Source of the DNA: Bradyrhizobium sp. 195
GTDB lineage: Bacteria; Pseudomonadota; Alphaproteobacteria; Rhizobiales; Xanthobacteraceae
Assembly (NCBI RefSeq): GCF_023101665.1
Contig: NZ_CP082161.1
Location: 4,402,001 to 4,466,000, forward strand
Direction of reading: 5' to 3'
DNA: 64,000 nt
Shown here in pieces: positions 51,233 through 60,979 of the stretch. The position numbers were made by a program, and so were the translations under genes. Each line of letters begins with the position of its first letter. The stretch's first letter is position 1. The notes under the pieces are model-generated. The model saw nothing but the letters and a program-made list of their open reading frames with translations. It was not told the DNA's origin and made no database searches.

Positions 51233-51622
51233 GCGTCTGCTTTCAAAACCGCGTTTCCGCTCGGGCCTAGCGCCTGACGGGCTGGCCGAAAGGCCGCTGT
51301 CGTTAATAACAGAACACAGAAGAGTCCCGTCAACCCCTTGACCCGGCACGCCAGTCGTTCTGAGATGCGCGGGTGCTATTCAGTCGCCGCATGTTGAGGG
51401 GCCTGCCGCGACCTTCGATCCATCGCCTGACCGGACTTTGCGTCACAGCCATGATGGCGGGCGCCTGCGGCGGGGATTAAGGTATTGGCCTCCCGGGATC
51501 GGCGGGTGTTCGGCAAGGTTTTCCAGCATGACTCTTGCAGGGCTGGTCTTGATACGCCTGGCCCCGGCAGGGATGATCCTGAGACAACATTCCTTGAGAC
51601 GACTTTGAAAGGCCCAAAGCCC
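51233..51622. other. divergent control region between metC and aapJ
   Basis: This 390-bp region holds the metC promoter and a leader of about 75 nt with a GCGGCCTTTCGGCC hairpin and a CCCGTCAGGCGC/GGCCCGAGCGG stretch that can pair. On the right it holds the aapJ promoter region. No gene is convincing. No known riboswitch consensus fits the metC leader. Confidence 0.4.
51306..51333 (-). promoter_or_regulatory. sigma-70-type promoter of metC
   Basis: On the minus strand TTGACG (51333-51328) and TGTTAT (51311-51306) are 16 bp apart; TTATTA at 18 bp is an alternative -10. Transcription would start about 75 nt before the metC ATG. Confidence 0.45.
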
Positions 51623-52639
51623 ATGAAACGCGTAACCCTGGCTCTCACCCTTGCTCTCGCCGCCGGCCTCTCTGCCCAAGTCGCCGATGCGCAAACGCTC
51701 AAGACCATCAAGGATCGGGGCATGTTGTCCTGCGGCGTCAGCCAGGGCCTGCCGGGATTCTCCTCGCCCGACGACAAGGGCAACTGGACCGGCCTCGACG
51801 TCGACCTTTGCCGGGCGATCGCCGGGGCGATCTTCAACGATGCGACCAAGGTCAAATATGTGCCGCTGTCCGCCAAGGACCGCTTCACCGCGCTGCAATC
51901 CGGTGAAATCGACCTGCTCTCGCGCAACACCACCTGGACCATCTCGCGTGATACCTCGCTCGGCGCCAACTTCACCGGCGTGACCTACTACGACGGGCAG
52001 GGCTTCATGGTGAAGAAGTCGCTCAAGGTGAATTCGGCGCTCGAGCTCAACAGCGCCTCGGTCTGCGTGCAGACCGGCACTACCACCGAGCAGAATCTCG
52101 CCGATTACTTCAAGGCCAACAACATGAAGTATGAGGTGATCGCGTTCGGCACCAACGACGAAACCGTCAAGGCCTATGAAGCCGGGCGCTGCGACGTCTT
52201 CACCACCGACCAGTCGGGTCTCTACGCCAATCGCCTGAAGCTCGCCAATCCCAACGAACACATGGTGCTCCCCGAGATCATCTCGAAGGAGCCGCTCGGC
52301 CCGATGGTGCGCCACGGCGACGACCAGTGGTTCGACATCGTGAAGTGGACCCTGTTCGCGATGATCACCGCCGAAGAGCTTGGCGTGACCTCTAAGAACG
52401 TCGACGAGAAAGCGAAGCTGGAAAATCCCGAGTTGAAGCGCGTGCTCGGCACCGACGGCAATTTCGGCGAACAGCTCGGACTGACCAAGGACTGGGTGGT
52501 GCGGGTCGTGAAGGCGGTCGGCAATTACGGCGAAGTGTTCGATCGCAATGTCGGCGCGGGCTCGCCCCTCGCCATCAACCGCGGTCTCAACAATCTCTGG
52601 AACAAGGGCGGTCTCCAGTACGCGCCGCCGATCCGCTGA
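51623..52639 (+). CDS. aapJ: general L-amino-acid ABC transporter, binding protein
   Basis: This 338-residue periplasmic protein has a signal peptide (MKRVTLALTLALAAGLSAQVADAQ). The type II binding fold shows RGMLSCGVSQGLPGFSSPDDKGNWTGLDVDLCRAIAGAIF, SRNTTWTISRD, and the C-terminal WDxV-like NNLWNKGGLQYAPPIR typical of AapJ. It binds a broad range of L-amino acids and is the first gene of aapJQMP. In Rhizobium the system is needed for amino-acid exchange in nodules. Confidence 0.95.
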   Translation: MKRVTLALTLALAAGLSAQVADAQTLKTIKDRGMLSCGVSQGLPGFSSPDDKGNWTGLDVDLCRAIAGAIFNDATKVKYVPLSAKDRFTALQSGEIDLLSRNTTWTISRDTSLGANFTGVTYYDGQGFMVKKSLKVNSALELNSASVCVQTGTTTEQNLADYFKANNMKYEVIAFGTNDETVKAYEAGRCDVFTTDQSGLYANRLKLANPNEHMVLPEIISKEPLGPMVRHGDDQWFDIVKWTLFAMITAEELGVTSKNVDEKAKLENPELKRVLGTDGNFGEQLGLTKDWVVRVVKAVGNYGEVFDRNVGAGSPLAINRGLNNLWNKGGLQYAPPIR

Positions 52640-52664
52640 TCGCCTCTGACCCGCTGGCAGCGGC

Positions 52665-53870
52665 ATGAGCACCGAGGCCCGACAACCGCCGCCCCAGATC
52701 GCGCTGAAGATCCGGCGCATTCTGGGCGGCAAGGCAGGCTGGAACGGCGTCGTCGTCCAGTTTGCCTTCGCGGCGATCCTGGGCTGGATCGGCTACGAGA
52801 TCGTCTCCAACGCCCGCGCCAACCTCGAGAACCAGCACATCGCCGCTGGCTTCGGCTTCTTGCGGAACAATGCCGGCTTCGACGTCAACCAGACCCTGAT
52901 CCCCTACACCGGCTCGGACACTTTCCTGCGCGTTTTCGTGGTCGGTCTCCTCAACACACTCGTGGTCTCGGTGGTGGGCATCGTCTTCGCCACGTTGATC
53001 GGCTTCATCGTCGCGCTGTGCCGGCTGTCGCCCAATTGGCTGTTGTCGCGCGTCGGCGAGATCTATGTCGAGATCATCCGCAACCTGCCGCTGCTGTTCC
53101 AGATCCTGTTCTGGTACCTCGCGGTGCTCGCGGCCTTGCCCAATCCGCGGCAGAGCATCTCGCTGTTCGGCATTGCCTTCATCAGCAATCGCGGACTCGT
53201 CATTCCCAGTCCGATCGGCCAGAGCGGCCTCGAGCCGTTCCTGGCGATGCTGGCGCTGGGCATCGTCGCGGCACTGGTCTTGCGCTTCTATGCCCGGCGC
53301 GCATTGTTTCAGGAAGGGCGGATGATCCGGATCTGGCCCTATGTGCTGGGTCTGCTGTTCGGGCTGCCGCTCGCCGCGATGCTGGTGTTCGGTCGGCCAT
53401 TCACTTTCGAGCTGCCGCAGCTGAAGGGTTTCAATTTCGCCGGCGGCTCGCGCATCATTCCGGAGTTCGTGGCGCTGACGCTGGCGCTGTCGACCTATAC
53501 CGCCGCCTTCATCGCCGAGATCGTGCGCGCTGGCATCCTGTCCGTCCACAAGGGACAGATGGAGGCGGGGTTCTCGCTCGGCCTCAGCCGCGGCACAACG
53601 CTCCGGCTGATCGTGGTGCCGCAGGCCATGCGTGTCATCGTGCCGCCGCTGACCAACCAGTACCTCAATCTCACCAAGAACTCGTCGCTGGCGGTCGCGA
53701 TCGGCTATCCTGACCTCGTCTCCGTGTTCGCCGGCACGTCGCTGAGCCAGACCGGGCAGGCGATCGAGATCATTGCCATGACCATGGGCATCTATCTCCT
53801 GATCTCGCTGCTCACCAGCGCCGTCATGAGCGTCTACGGTTGGCGCGTCAGCCGGAGTCTGGGCGCATGA
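52665..53870 (+). CDS. aapQ: general L-amino-acid ABC transporter, permease
   Basis: This 401-residue membrane protein has eight or so helices with a typical HisM-type permease core (TLVVSVVGIVFATLIGFIVALCRLS ... YVEIIRNLPLLFQI) and the EAA loop (GFSLGLSRGTTLRLIVVPQAMRVIVPPLTNQYL). It forms the channel with AapM, whose start overlaps its stop (ATGA). The size and the large periplasmic loop near the N-terminus fit AapQ. Confidence 0.95.
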   Translation: MSTEARQPPPQIALKIRRILGGKAGWNGVVVQFAFAAILGWIGYEIVSNARANLENQHIAAGFGFLRNNAGFDVNQTLIPYTGSDTFLRVFVVGLLNTLVVSVVGIVFATLIGFIVALCRLSPNWLLSRVGEIYVEIIRNLPLLFQILFWYLAVLAALPNPRQSISLFGIAFISNRGLVIPSPIGQSGLEPFLAMLALGIVAALVLRFYARRALFQEGRMIRIWPYVLGLLFGLPLAAMLVFGRPFTFELPQLKGFNFAGGSRIIPEFVALTLALSTYTAAFIAEIVRAGILSVHKGQMEAGFSLGLSRGTTLRLIVVPQAMRVIVPPLTNQYLNLTKNSSLAVAIGYPDLVSVFAGTSLSQTGQAIEIIAMTMGIYLLISLLTSAVMSVYGWRVSRSLGA

Positions 53871-55387
53871 GCGATATCGCCTCGAGCAGCTTCGTCCGCC
53901 AGGACCTCCTCACCGAGCGTCCTGCGCCGGTGAAGACCACGGGCTTTGTCGGGCTGATGCGGACGCGTCTGTTCAACTCGCCGACCAACATCCTGCTCAC
54001 GATCGTTGGCGCCTTGCTGCTGTGGTTCACCATCGTTCCCTCCGTCAGGTTCCTGATGGTCGATGCGGTGTGGAGCGGCAAGGACCGCACGGCATGCCTC
54101 ACGGAGAACGCCGGCTTTGCCGTCGGCGCCTGCTGGCCCTACATCCAGGCCAAGCTGCCGCAACTGATCTACGGCTTCTATCCCGAGGCCGAGCGCTGGC
54201 GCGTCAATCTCACATTCGTCCTAGCGGTGGTCCTGCTGGTGCCGATGCTCGTTCCCCGGCTGCCGGCAAAGGGCCTGAATGCCGGCGTGTTCTTCTTCGC
54301 CTTTCCCGTGGTCGCCTTCTTCCTGCTGCACGGCGGCGGCATCAAGGGCTTTGGCCTGAGCTGGACGGCTGACCTGCTGCAGCTGTTCGACGAGAGTATC
54401 GTCAATGCCGGACAGGCCCTGCTCACTCTCAGCAAGACGTCGGCCGTCGCACCGCTCTTCTGGATTGTCGGCAATTTCATCGTGCTGGTCGGCACGGCGA
54501 TTTATTGGCTGATCTTTCCGCTGACCTGGCTGCGTGACCAGCTCCTGGGAACGGGCCAATCGGTCTGGACCGATTTCGCCATCACGGCTGCGATCGTCTC
54601 CCTGATCGCGTTTGTCCTCGGCGGAGGCGTTCGCACCGGCGGGCGGGCTCTCGCATCGAGCGTCGCCACCTTCATCGCCATCGCCATCGTCATCAAGCTG
54701 ATGGGGCTCGATCACGGCGGATTGCCCGTTGTGGCAACAAATCTGTGGGGCGGCCTTCTGGTGACGCTGGTGGTCTCCGTCACCGGCATCGTCACCTCGC
54801 TGCCGATCGGCATCGCGCTGGCGCTCGGCCGCCGCTCCACCATTCCGCTGATCCGGATCTTCTCGATCGCCTTCATCGAGTTCTGGCGCGGCGTGCCTCT
54901 GATCACCGTGCTGTTCTTCGCCACCTACATGCTGCCGCTGTTCCTGCCCGGCAATTTCACCGTCGACGGCCTGGTGCGCGCGCTGATCGGCATCGCGCTG
55001 TTCACAGGCGCCTACCAGGCCGAGAACGTCCGCGGCGGGCTCGCTGCGATCCCGCGCGGGCAGGGCGAGGCGGCCGCAGCCCTGGGCCTGTCCTGGTGGA
55101 AGACGACCTCGCTGATCGTGCTGCCGCAGGCGCTGCGTCACGTCATTCCGAACCTCGTCAACAGCTTCATCTCGCTGTTCAAGGACACCTCGCTGGTCTC
55201 GATCGTGGCGCTGTTCGATCTGTTGGGCTCGCTCCGGGCCTCGTTCTCGGATCCGAAATGGTCGACGCCCTCGACCGCGTTCACCGGCTTCGCCTTCGCC
55301 GGGATCATCTACTTCATCTTCTGCTTCGGAATGTCGCGCTATTCGCTGTTCGTCGAGCATCGTCTCAATGCCCACCGCCGCAACTGA
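53867..55387 (+). CDS. aapM: general L-amino-acid ABC transporter, permease
   Basis: This is a 506-residue membrane protein, longer than usual AapM proteins (about 385 residues). A central block of extra helices (about residues 150-290: [20 protein letters not shown] ... [20 protein letters not shown] ... [23 protein letters not shown]) lies before the permease core. The core shows [19 protein letters not shown] and the EAA loop [33 protein letters not shown]. It pairs with AapQ and the ATPase AapP. Confidence 0.92.
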   Translation: MSDIASSSFVRQDLLTERPAPVKTTGFVGLMRTRLFNSPTNILLTIVGALLLWFTIVPSVRFLMVDAVWSGKDRTACLTENAGFAVGACWPYIQAKLPQLIYGFYPEAERWRVNLTFVLAVVLLVPMLVPRLPAKGLNAGVFFFAFPVVAFFLLHGGGIKGFGLSWTADLLQLFDESIVNAGQALLTLSKTSAVAPLFWIVGNFIVLVGTAIYWLIFPLTWLRDQLLGTGQSVWTDFAITAAIVSLIAFVLGGGVRTGGRALASSVATFIAIAIVIKLMGLDHGGLPVVATNLWGGLLVTLVVSVTGIVTSLPIGIALALGRRSTIPLIRIFSIAFIEFWRGVPLITVLFFATYMLPLFLPGNFTVDGLVRALIGIALFTGAYQAENVRGGLAAIPRGQGEAAAALGLSWWKTTSLIVLPQALRHVIPNLVNSFISLFKDTSLVSIVALFDLLGSLRASFSDPKWSTPSTAFTGFAFAGIIYFIFCFGMSRYSLFVEHRLNAHRRN

Positions 55388-55398
55388 TCGAGCTCATC

Positions 55399-56136
55399 AT
55401 GGCTGACCCCATCGTCAAGATTTCCGGCCTCAACAAATGGTACGGCGACTTTCACGTGCTGCGCGACATCGACCTCGCGGTCCGGAAGGGCGAGCGCATC
55501 GTGATCTGCGGGCCCTCGGGCTCCGGCAAGTCGACCTTGATCCGCTGCATCAACGCGCTCGAGGAATTCCAGGAGGGCGAGATCGTCGTCGACGGCATCG
55601 AGCTCGGTCCCAACCTCAAGCATATCGACGCGGTGCGCCGCGAAGTCGGCATGGTGTTCCAGAGCTTCAATCTGTTCCCGCACCTGACCGTGCTGGACAA
55701 TTGCACGCTGGCGCCGATCTGGGTGCGCAACATCCCGAAGAAGGACGCCGAGGAGACCGCGATGAAGTTCCTGGAGCGGGTCAAGATCCCGCACCAGGCC
55801 AACAAGTTTCCGGGGCAGATGTCCGGCGGCCAGCAGCAGCGGGTCGCGATCGCGCGGGCCCTGACGATGAACCCGAAGGTCATGCTGTTCGACGAGCCCA
55901 CCTCGGCGCTCGACCCCGAGATGGTCAAGGAGGTGCTGGACACCATGGTGGACCTCGCCGGGGAGGGCATGACCATGCTGGTGGTCACCCACGAAATGGG
56001 CTTTGCCCGCGAGGTCGCCAACCGCGTGGTGTTCATGGACGCCGGCCAGATCATCGAGGCCAACACCCCGAATGAGTTCTTTGCGGCGCCTCAGCACGCC
56101 CGTACAAAGCTGTTCCTGAGCCAGATCCTGCGGTGA
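55399..56136 (+). CDS. aapP: general L-amino-acid ABC transporter, ATPase
   Basis: This 245-residue ATP-binding subunit carries Walker [10 protein letters not shown] (38-46), Q-loop [13 protein letters not shown], signature MSGGQQQR (141-148), Walker [14 protein letters not shown] and the switch His in VVTHEMGFA. It powers the Aap permease. The start at 55399 is chosen because the long open frame upstream overlaps aapM and has no coding character. A hairpin follows directly after the stop. Confidence 0.95.
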   Translation: MADPIVKISGLNKWYGDFHVLRDIDLAVRKGERIVICGPSGSGKSTLIRCINALEEFQEGEIVVDGIELGPNLKHIDAVRREVGMVFQSFNLFPHLTVLDNCTLAPIWVRNIPKKDAEETAMKFLERVKIPHQANKFPGQMSGGQQQRVAIARALTMNPKVMLFDEPTSALDPEMVKEVLDTMVDLAGEGMTMLVVTHEMGFAREVANRVVFMDAGQIIEANTPNEFFAAPQHARTKLFLSQILR

Positions 56137-56154
56137 CCACCCGCAATCGGGTGG
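56137..56154 (+). terminator. hairpin after aapP
   Basis: CCACCCG, CAAT, CGGGTGG form a perfect 7-bp stem directly after the stop codon. There is no T run, so it may protect the 3' end or terminate only weakly. Confidence 0.4.
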
Positions 56155-56236
56155 CCTCGCCGATCTGAGCGACCCGCCAGCTTGGCACCATCCGAATCAG
56201 CTTTGCATCTTTTCGGCCATCCTCCGGAGAGAGACC

Positions 56237-58477
56237 TTGCAGAGCAGTGTCGGCGCGCGCGCATACCAGAATGCGCGATTGGCAAAGAAGTTGAGGAAGC
56301 AGGCGGACGCCGTGATGTCCTTCGCGGTCGAGGCACTCGGCCAGGGCAGATTTGCGGAGGCCGAGACGCTCTGCCGCGAGATCTTGAAAGAGGTTCCGGA
56401 TCATTTCCACGCCACGCACCTGCTCGGCTTGCGTGCGTATGGGGGCGGGCGGCTCGAGGAAGCGCAACAGCTGTTCGAGGGCGCAATCGCGCTCGATCCG
56501 CGCTCGCCCGATGCCCATGGCAATCTCGGGGCGGTGTATTTCGATCTGCAGAAATTCCAGAACGCCCGCGCATGCCAGGAGAAGGCCATTGCGCTGAAGC
56601 CGAATTGTCCGATCACCCTGACGAATCTCGGCAATACGCTACTGAACCTCGGCCTCGGCGAGCAGGCGATCGGACTGCACGAACGCGCCGTCCGGCTACG
56701 GCCGGACTATGCCGATGCGTTCTGCAATCGCGGCATGGCGGAGCTGATGACCGGCCAGTGCGAGCGCGCCAAGGAGAGTTTCGATCGCGCCCTCTTGTTT
56801 CAGCCGCGGCACGCCGAAGCGCTCGCCGGCAAGGGCATGGTGTGCATCGAGCTTCGTCACTACGCGGAGGCGGAAGCCGCCCTCGCGGCAGGCCTCGCGA
56901 TCAAGCCGGGCTCACCGAGGATTCTGGCGCAGCGCGGACGGCTCAACTTCGACCTGTACCGGCTGGAGCAGGCGGCCGTGGACTTCGATGCGGCGCTGGT
57001 GCAATCGCCAAGGCTCGAGCTCGCGCTGCGCGGCAAGGCGCAGGTCAACCTTCTGTTGGGGAACACGACGCAGGCGATCGCCGCCGTCAAGACCCTGCTC
57101 GAGGACAATCCGCGGTCCGATTACGCGATCGTGCTGCTCGGCGCCTGCTATGCGAACCAGGGAGATGTCGCGACGGCGCTCGAGCACCTCGACGCGGCGC
57201 TCGAGATCTCGCCGGATTATGCGGATGCCATCGCACGCAAGATCTTCATCCTGGATTATCTGCCGGAAGCCGATTTCGCGATCCAGCAGGCGGCACGAAA
57301 ATCCTGGTGGGATGCGATCGGCGCCGGATTGCCGCAACGGACACCGCCACCCCGGGAGCTCGATCCGGGCAGGCGGATCGTGGTCGGATATGTCGCGTCG
57401 GAATTCAGGAACCACTCGGCAGCGTTCGCGCTGTTGCCGGTGCTGCGCCATCATGATCGCGCCCGGTTCGAGATCGTCTGCTATTCCTGCTGGCCGTTGC
57501 AGGATGAGATCACCGGGAGATTCAAGCCTCTCGCGGACGTCTGGGTCGACGCCGCGCAGCTTTCGGACGACGAACTGGCCGATCGTATTGAGGCCGACAA
57601 GATCGATATTCTGATCGACGTGTCGGGGCACACGGCCGGCAACAGGCTCCCTGTCTTCGCCCGGAAGCCGGCCCCAATCCAGGTCACGGGCTTCGGACAT
57701 GCCACGGGGACGGGCCTTCAGACCATGGACTACGTGCTTGCGGATCCGATCTTCATTCCGGAATCTGCCCGCCATCTGCTGGCCGAGAAGGTTCATGATC
57801 TGCCGTGCCTGATCACGATCGATCCGATCCTGGATGTGCCGCCTTCGGAGCTTCCCATGCTCCAGAACGGCCATGTGACGTTCGGCGTATTCAACCGCAT
57901 CTACAAGATCTCGGATGAGGCGATCCGGGTGTGGTCGAAAGTGATGCGTGAGGTGGCGGGATCGAAGATCATCATCAAGCACGGGCTGCTCGACGATCCC
58001 TTGCTGCGCGACGGACTGATCGCGCGGTTCGTCGGCCAGGGCATTGCCGAAGAGAATATCACCTGCCTCGGCTCGACCTCGCGCCACGAGCATCTGCTGG
58101 CCTTTGCGAAAGTCGACATCTCCCTCGACACATTCCCGCAAAATGGCGGCATCAGCACCTGGGAATCCCTCTATGCGGGCGTTCCGGTCGTCGCCAAGCT
58201 CGGCAAGGGCGCCTCGTCGCGCGCCGGCGGCTCCATCGTAACGGCCGTCGGCCTTGGCGACTGGGTCGCTGAGGATGACGACGGCTATGCCGCGATCGCA
58301 TGCAAATATGCGGCGCAGCCCGCACATCTGGCCAAGTTGCGGGCGGATCTGCCGGCACGGATCGCAGCCTCGCCTGCCGGCAACGTCGAACTCTACACGC
58401 GTGAGGTCGAAGCGGCCTATCGCCGGTTCTGGCACGAGCATTGTGCCGCCGCCTCGGAATGCGGCGAGGGGGCATAG
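56237..58477 (+). CDS. TPR-GT41 (SPINDLY/O-GlcNAc transferase-like) protein 1
   Basis: This is a 746-residue protein. About ten TPR repeats (residues about 20-345, such as AEAETLCREILKEVPDHFHATHLLG and YADAFCNRGMAELMTGQCERAKESFDRAL) are followed by a GT41 catalytic region: VGYVASEFRNHSAAF, DVSGHTAGNRLPVFARKPAPIQVTGFGHATGTG, VTFGVFNRIYKISDEAIRVW, and DISLDTFPQNGGISTWESLYAGVPVV. GT41 enzymes add GlcNAc (or fucose) to Ser/Thr of proteins; no acceptor is visible here. The start is TTG after CCGGAGAGAGACC, and all three paralogues share this leader. It is likely cytoplasmic. Confidence 0.9.
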   Translation: MQSSVGARAYQNARLAKKLRKQADAVMSFAVEALGQGRFAEAETLCREILKEVPDHFHATHLLGLRAYGGGRLEEAQQLFEGAIALDPRSPDAHGNLGAVYFDLQKFQNARACQEKAIALKPNCPITLTNLGNTLLNLGLGEQAIGLHERAVRLRPDYADAFCNRGMAELMTGQCERAKESFDRALLFQPRHAEALAGKGMVCIELRHYAEAEAALAAGLAIKPGSPRILAQRGRLNFDLYRLEQAAVDFDAALVQSPRLELALRGKAQVNLLLGNTTQAIAAVKTLLEDNPRSDYAIVLLGACYANQGDVATALEHLDAALEISPDYADAIARKIFILDYLPEADFAIQQAARKSWWDAIGAGLPQRTPPPRELDPGRRIVVGYVASEFRNHSAAFALLPVLRHHDRARFEIVCYSCWPLQDEITGRFKPLADVWVDAAQLSDDELADRIEADKIDILIDVSGHTAGNRLPVFARKPAPIQVTGFGHATGTGLQTMDYVLADPIFIPESARHLLAEKVHDLPCLITIDPILDVPPSELPMLQNGHVTFGVFNRIYKISDEAIRVWSKVMREVAGSKIIIKHGLLDDPLLRDGLIARFVGQGIAEENITCLGSTSRHEHLLAFAKVDISLDTFPQNGGISTWESLYAGVPVVAKLGKGASSRAGGSIVTAVGLGDWVAEDDDGYAAIACKYAAQPAHLAKLRADLPARIAASPAGNVELYTREVEAAYRRFWHEHCAAASECGEGA

Positions 58478-58590
58478 CCGGCCAGGCGCGTCGCTCCGGG
58501 AAATCCCGGGGGCGATGCTGGTCCCCTGACCGGCCGGCCGGGCTCGCGAATCAGCTAGACTCTGCCGAGGGCATCCTCCGGAGAGACACC

Positions 58591-60834
58591 TTGCAGAGCA
58601 GCGGCGGCGGCGCGCGCGCATTCCAAAACGCGCGATTGCAGAAGAAATTGATGAAGCAGGCCGACGCCGTCATCGCCGCTGCGGCGAGCGCCTATGGCCA
58701 GGGTCGATATGCCGAGACCGAGGCGCTGTGCCGTGAAATCCTGAAAGCCCTTCCGGATCATGTCGACGCCACGCACCTGCTCGGGATGTGCGCCCATGAC
58801 GGCCGGCGCCTCGAGGAGGCGCAGCAGCTGCTCGAGCGCGTGATTGCGCTCGATCCGCGCTCGCACGATGCCCATAACAATCTCGCGACCGTGCATTTCG
58901 ACCTCGGCAATTACCAGGAAGCGCGGCAGTGCCAGGAGAGGGCGATCGCGCTGAAGCCGAACTTCGTGGTCGCACTGACCAACCTCGGCAACACGCTGAT
59001 GCATCTGGGGCTGTACGGACAGGCGATCGAGCTGCACGAGCGCGCCATCAAGTTGAAGCCGGACTACGCCGATGCGTTCTGCAATCGCGGCATGGTCGAG
59101 ATATTGCTTGGACAAGTCGAGCGCGCCAAGGAAAGTTTCGATCGCGCTCTGCTGTTCCAGCCGCGTCACGCCGAGGCCATCGTCGGCAGCGGCATGGTCA
59201 GCATGGAGCTCCGGCACCACGAAGAAGCCGCAGCCAAGTTTGCCATGGCGCTGGCGATCAAGCCCGGCGCGCCAAGGATCCTGGCCCAGCGGGGGCGGCT
59301 CAGTTACGAGCTGCAGCGCTTGGAACCCGCGCTTGCGGATTTCGAAGCGGCGCTTGCGGTTTCGCCCAAGCTCGAACTCGCCCTGCGAGGGAAGGCACAA
59401 GTCTGCCTCGTCATGGGAAAGACCGCGCCGGCGATTGCGGCCGTCACCGCCTTGATCGAACAAAATCCGCGCTCCGAAATCGGATTGGCGCTGATGGGCT
59501 TCGCATTTTCGACCCAGGGAGAGATGGACACTGCGATCGAATATCTCGATCGCGCGCTGGCAGTCCGGCCGGACTACGGGGATGCGATCAGGGGAAAGAT
59601 CTTCTTGCAGGACTACCGCCCCGAGGCCGATTTCACGGTCCAGCAGGCGGCGCGAAAATCCTGGTGGGATGCGATCGGCTCCAAGCTGCCGCAAAGGACG
59701 TTGCCGAAGCGGCCGCTCGATCCGGAAAAGCGGATCGTGGTGGGCTATGTCGCGGCCGAATTCCGGCAGCACTCGGCGGGACTCACCCTGCTGCCGGTGC
59801 TGCGCAATCATGATCACGCCAAGTTTGAAATCATCTGCTACTACTCCTGGCCCGGAGCGGACGAGTACACGGCCAAGTTCAAGGAACTGGCGGATGTCTG
59901 GGTTGACGCTTGGGGGCTTTCGGACGACGAACTCGCCGACCGCATTCAGGCCGACAATGTCGACATCCTGATCGACGTTTCGGGCCACACGACCGGCAAC
60001 CGGCTGCAGTGTTTCGCGCGCAAGCCGGCCCCGATCCAGGCCACGGGCTTCGGACACGCGACGGGCACGGGCATGCCGACCATGGACTATGTGCTTGCCG
60101 ACCCCATTTTCATTCCACCGTCGGTCCGGCATTTGTTTCCCGAAAGGATCCACGATCTGCCATGCCTGATCACGATGGAGCCCGTGACTAATCTGCAGCC
60201 TTCCGAGCTGCCGATGCTCCGCAACGGCTACGTCACCTTCGGCGTGTTCAACCGCATCTACAAGATCTCGGATGATGCGATCCGCGTGTGGTCGCGCATC
60301 ATGCGGGAGGTGCCGGGATCGAAGATCATCCTCAAGCATGGTTTGCTCGATGATGCCCTGCTGCGCGACAGCCTGGTCGCACGCTTCATCGCGCAGGGCA
60401 TTGCGGAGGAGGACATCACCTGCCTTGGCACCACCTCGCGCGACGACCACCTGATGGCCTTTGACAAGATCGATATTTCCCTCGACACGTTCCCGCAAAA
60501 CGGCGGCATCAGCACCTGGGAATCCCTCTACAAGGGCGTACCCGTCGTCGCCAAGCTCGGCATCGGAGCCTCCTCGCGTGCCGGCGCCTCCATCGTGGCC
60601 GCCGTCGGCCTCGGCGACTGGGTCGCCGAAGATGACGATGGGTATGTCGAGATCGCCCGCAGGTTTGCCTCGCAGCCAGAGCATCTGGCGAAATTGCGCG
60701 CGGGTTTGCCGGCGCAGATCGCAGCCTCGCCCGCCGGCAATGTCGAGATCTACACGCGCGAGCTCGAAGCGGGTTACCGCCAGTTCTGGCGCGATTATTG
60801 TGCTGCCACAGCGGAACGCGGCGAGGTGGCGTAG
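58591..60834 (+). CDS. TPR-GT41 protein 2
   Basis: This 747-residue paralogue has the same order of domains: TPR region to about residue 350, then GT41 with VGYVAAEFRQHSAGLTLLP, DVSGHTTGNRLQCFARKPAPIQATGFGHATGTG and DTFPQNGGISTWESLYKGVPVVAKLG. It differs from copies 1 and 3 at several catalytic-domain positions (MPTMDYVLADPIFIPPSVRHLFPER). The TTG at 58591 follows TCCGGAGAGACACC. The 113-bp spacer before it carries its own AATCAG-TAGACT promoter-like sequence, also seen before copy 3. Confidence 0.9.
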   Translation: MQSSGGGARAFQNARLQKKLMKQADAVIAAAASAYGQGRYAETEALCREILKALPDHVDATHLLGMCAHDGRRLEEAQQLLERVIALDPRSHDAHNNLATVHFDLGNYQEARQCQERAIALKPNFVVALTNLGNTLMHLGLYGQAIELHERAIKLKPDYADAFCNRGMVEILLGQVERAKESFDRALLFQPRHAEAIVGSGMVSMELRHHEEAAAKFAMALAIKPGAPRILAQRGRLSYELQRLEPALADFEAALAVSPKLELALRGKAQVCLVMGKTAPAIAAVTALIEQNPRSEIGLALMGFAFSTQGEMDTAIEYLDRALAVRPDYGDAIRGKIFLQDYRPEADFTVQQAARKSWWDAIGSKLPQRTLPKRPLDPEKRIVVGYVAAEFRQHSAGLTLLPVLRNHDHAKFEIICYYSWPGADEYTAKFKELADVWVDAWGLSDDELADRIQADNVDILIDVSGHTTGNRLQCFARKPAPIQATGFGHATGTGMPTMDYVLADPIFIPPSVRHLFPERIHDLPCLITMEPVTNLQPSELPMLRNGYVTFGVFNRIYKISDDAIRVWSRIMREVPGSKIILKHGLLDDALLRDSLVARFIAQGIAEEDITCLGTTSRDDHLMAFDKIDISLDTFPQNGGISTWESLYKGVPVVAKLGIGASSRAGASIVAAVGLGDWVAEDDDGYVEIARRFASQPEHLAKLRAGLPAQIAASPAGNVEIYTRELEAGYRQFWRDYCAATAERGEVA

Positions 60835-60979
60835 GCGGGGCAGGCGCCCCAAGCGATGGCTCGGCCAGGTGCTGCGGTGAGCCCCGGGATATCCCGGGGG
60901 GACCCCCGGTCACGCCGACCGCCCGTCGCGGCGCGCGAATCAGTTAGACTCGCCACGGGCCATCTTCCGGAGAGACACC

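Noticed and set aside
51233..51305. SAM-II riboswitch before metC
   Set aside because: The conserved pseudoknot core of SAM-II is not present. Kept only as an unspecified structured leader.
58555..60852. 765-codon antisense frame opposite GT41 copy 2
   Set aside because: The same kind of shadow occurs opposite copies 1 and 3; no domain and a biased composition.
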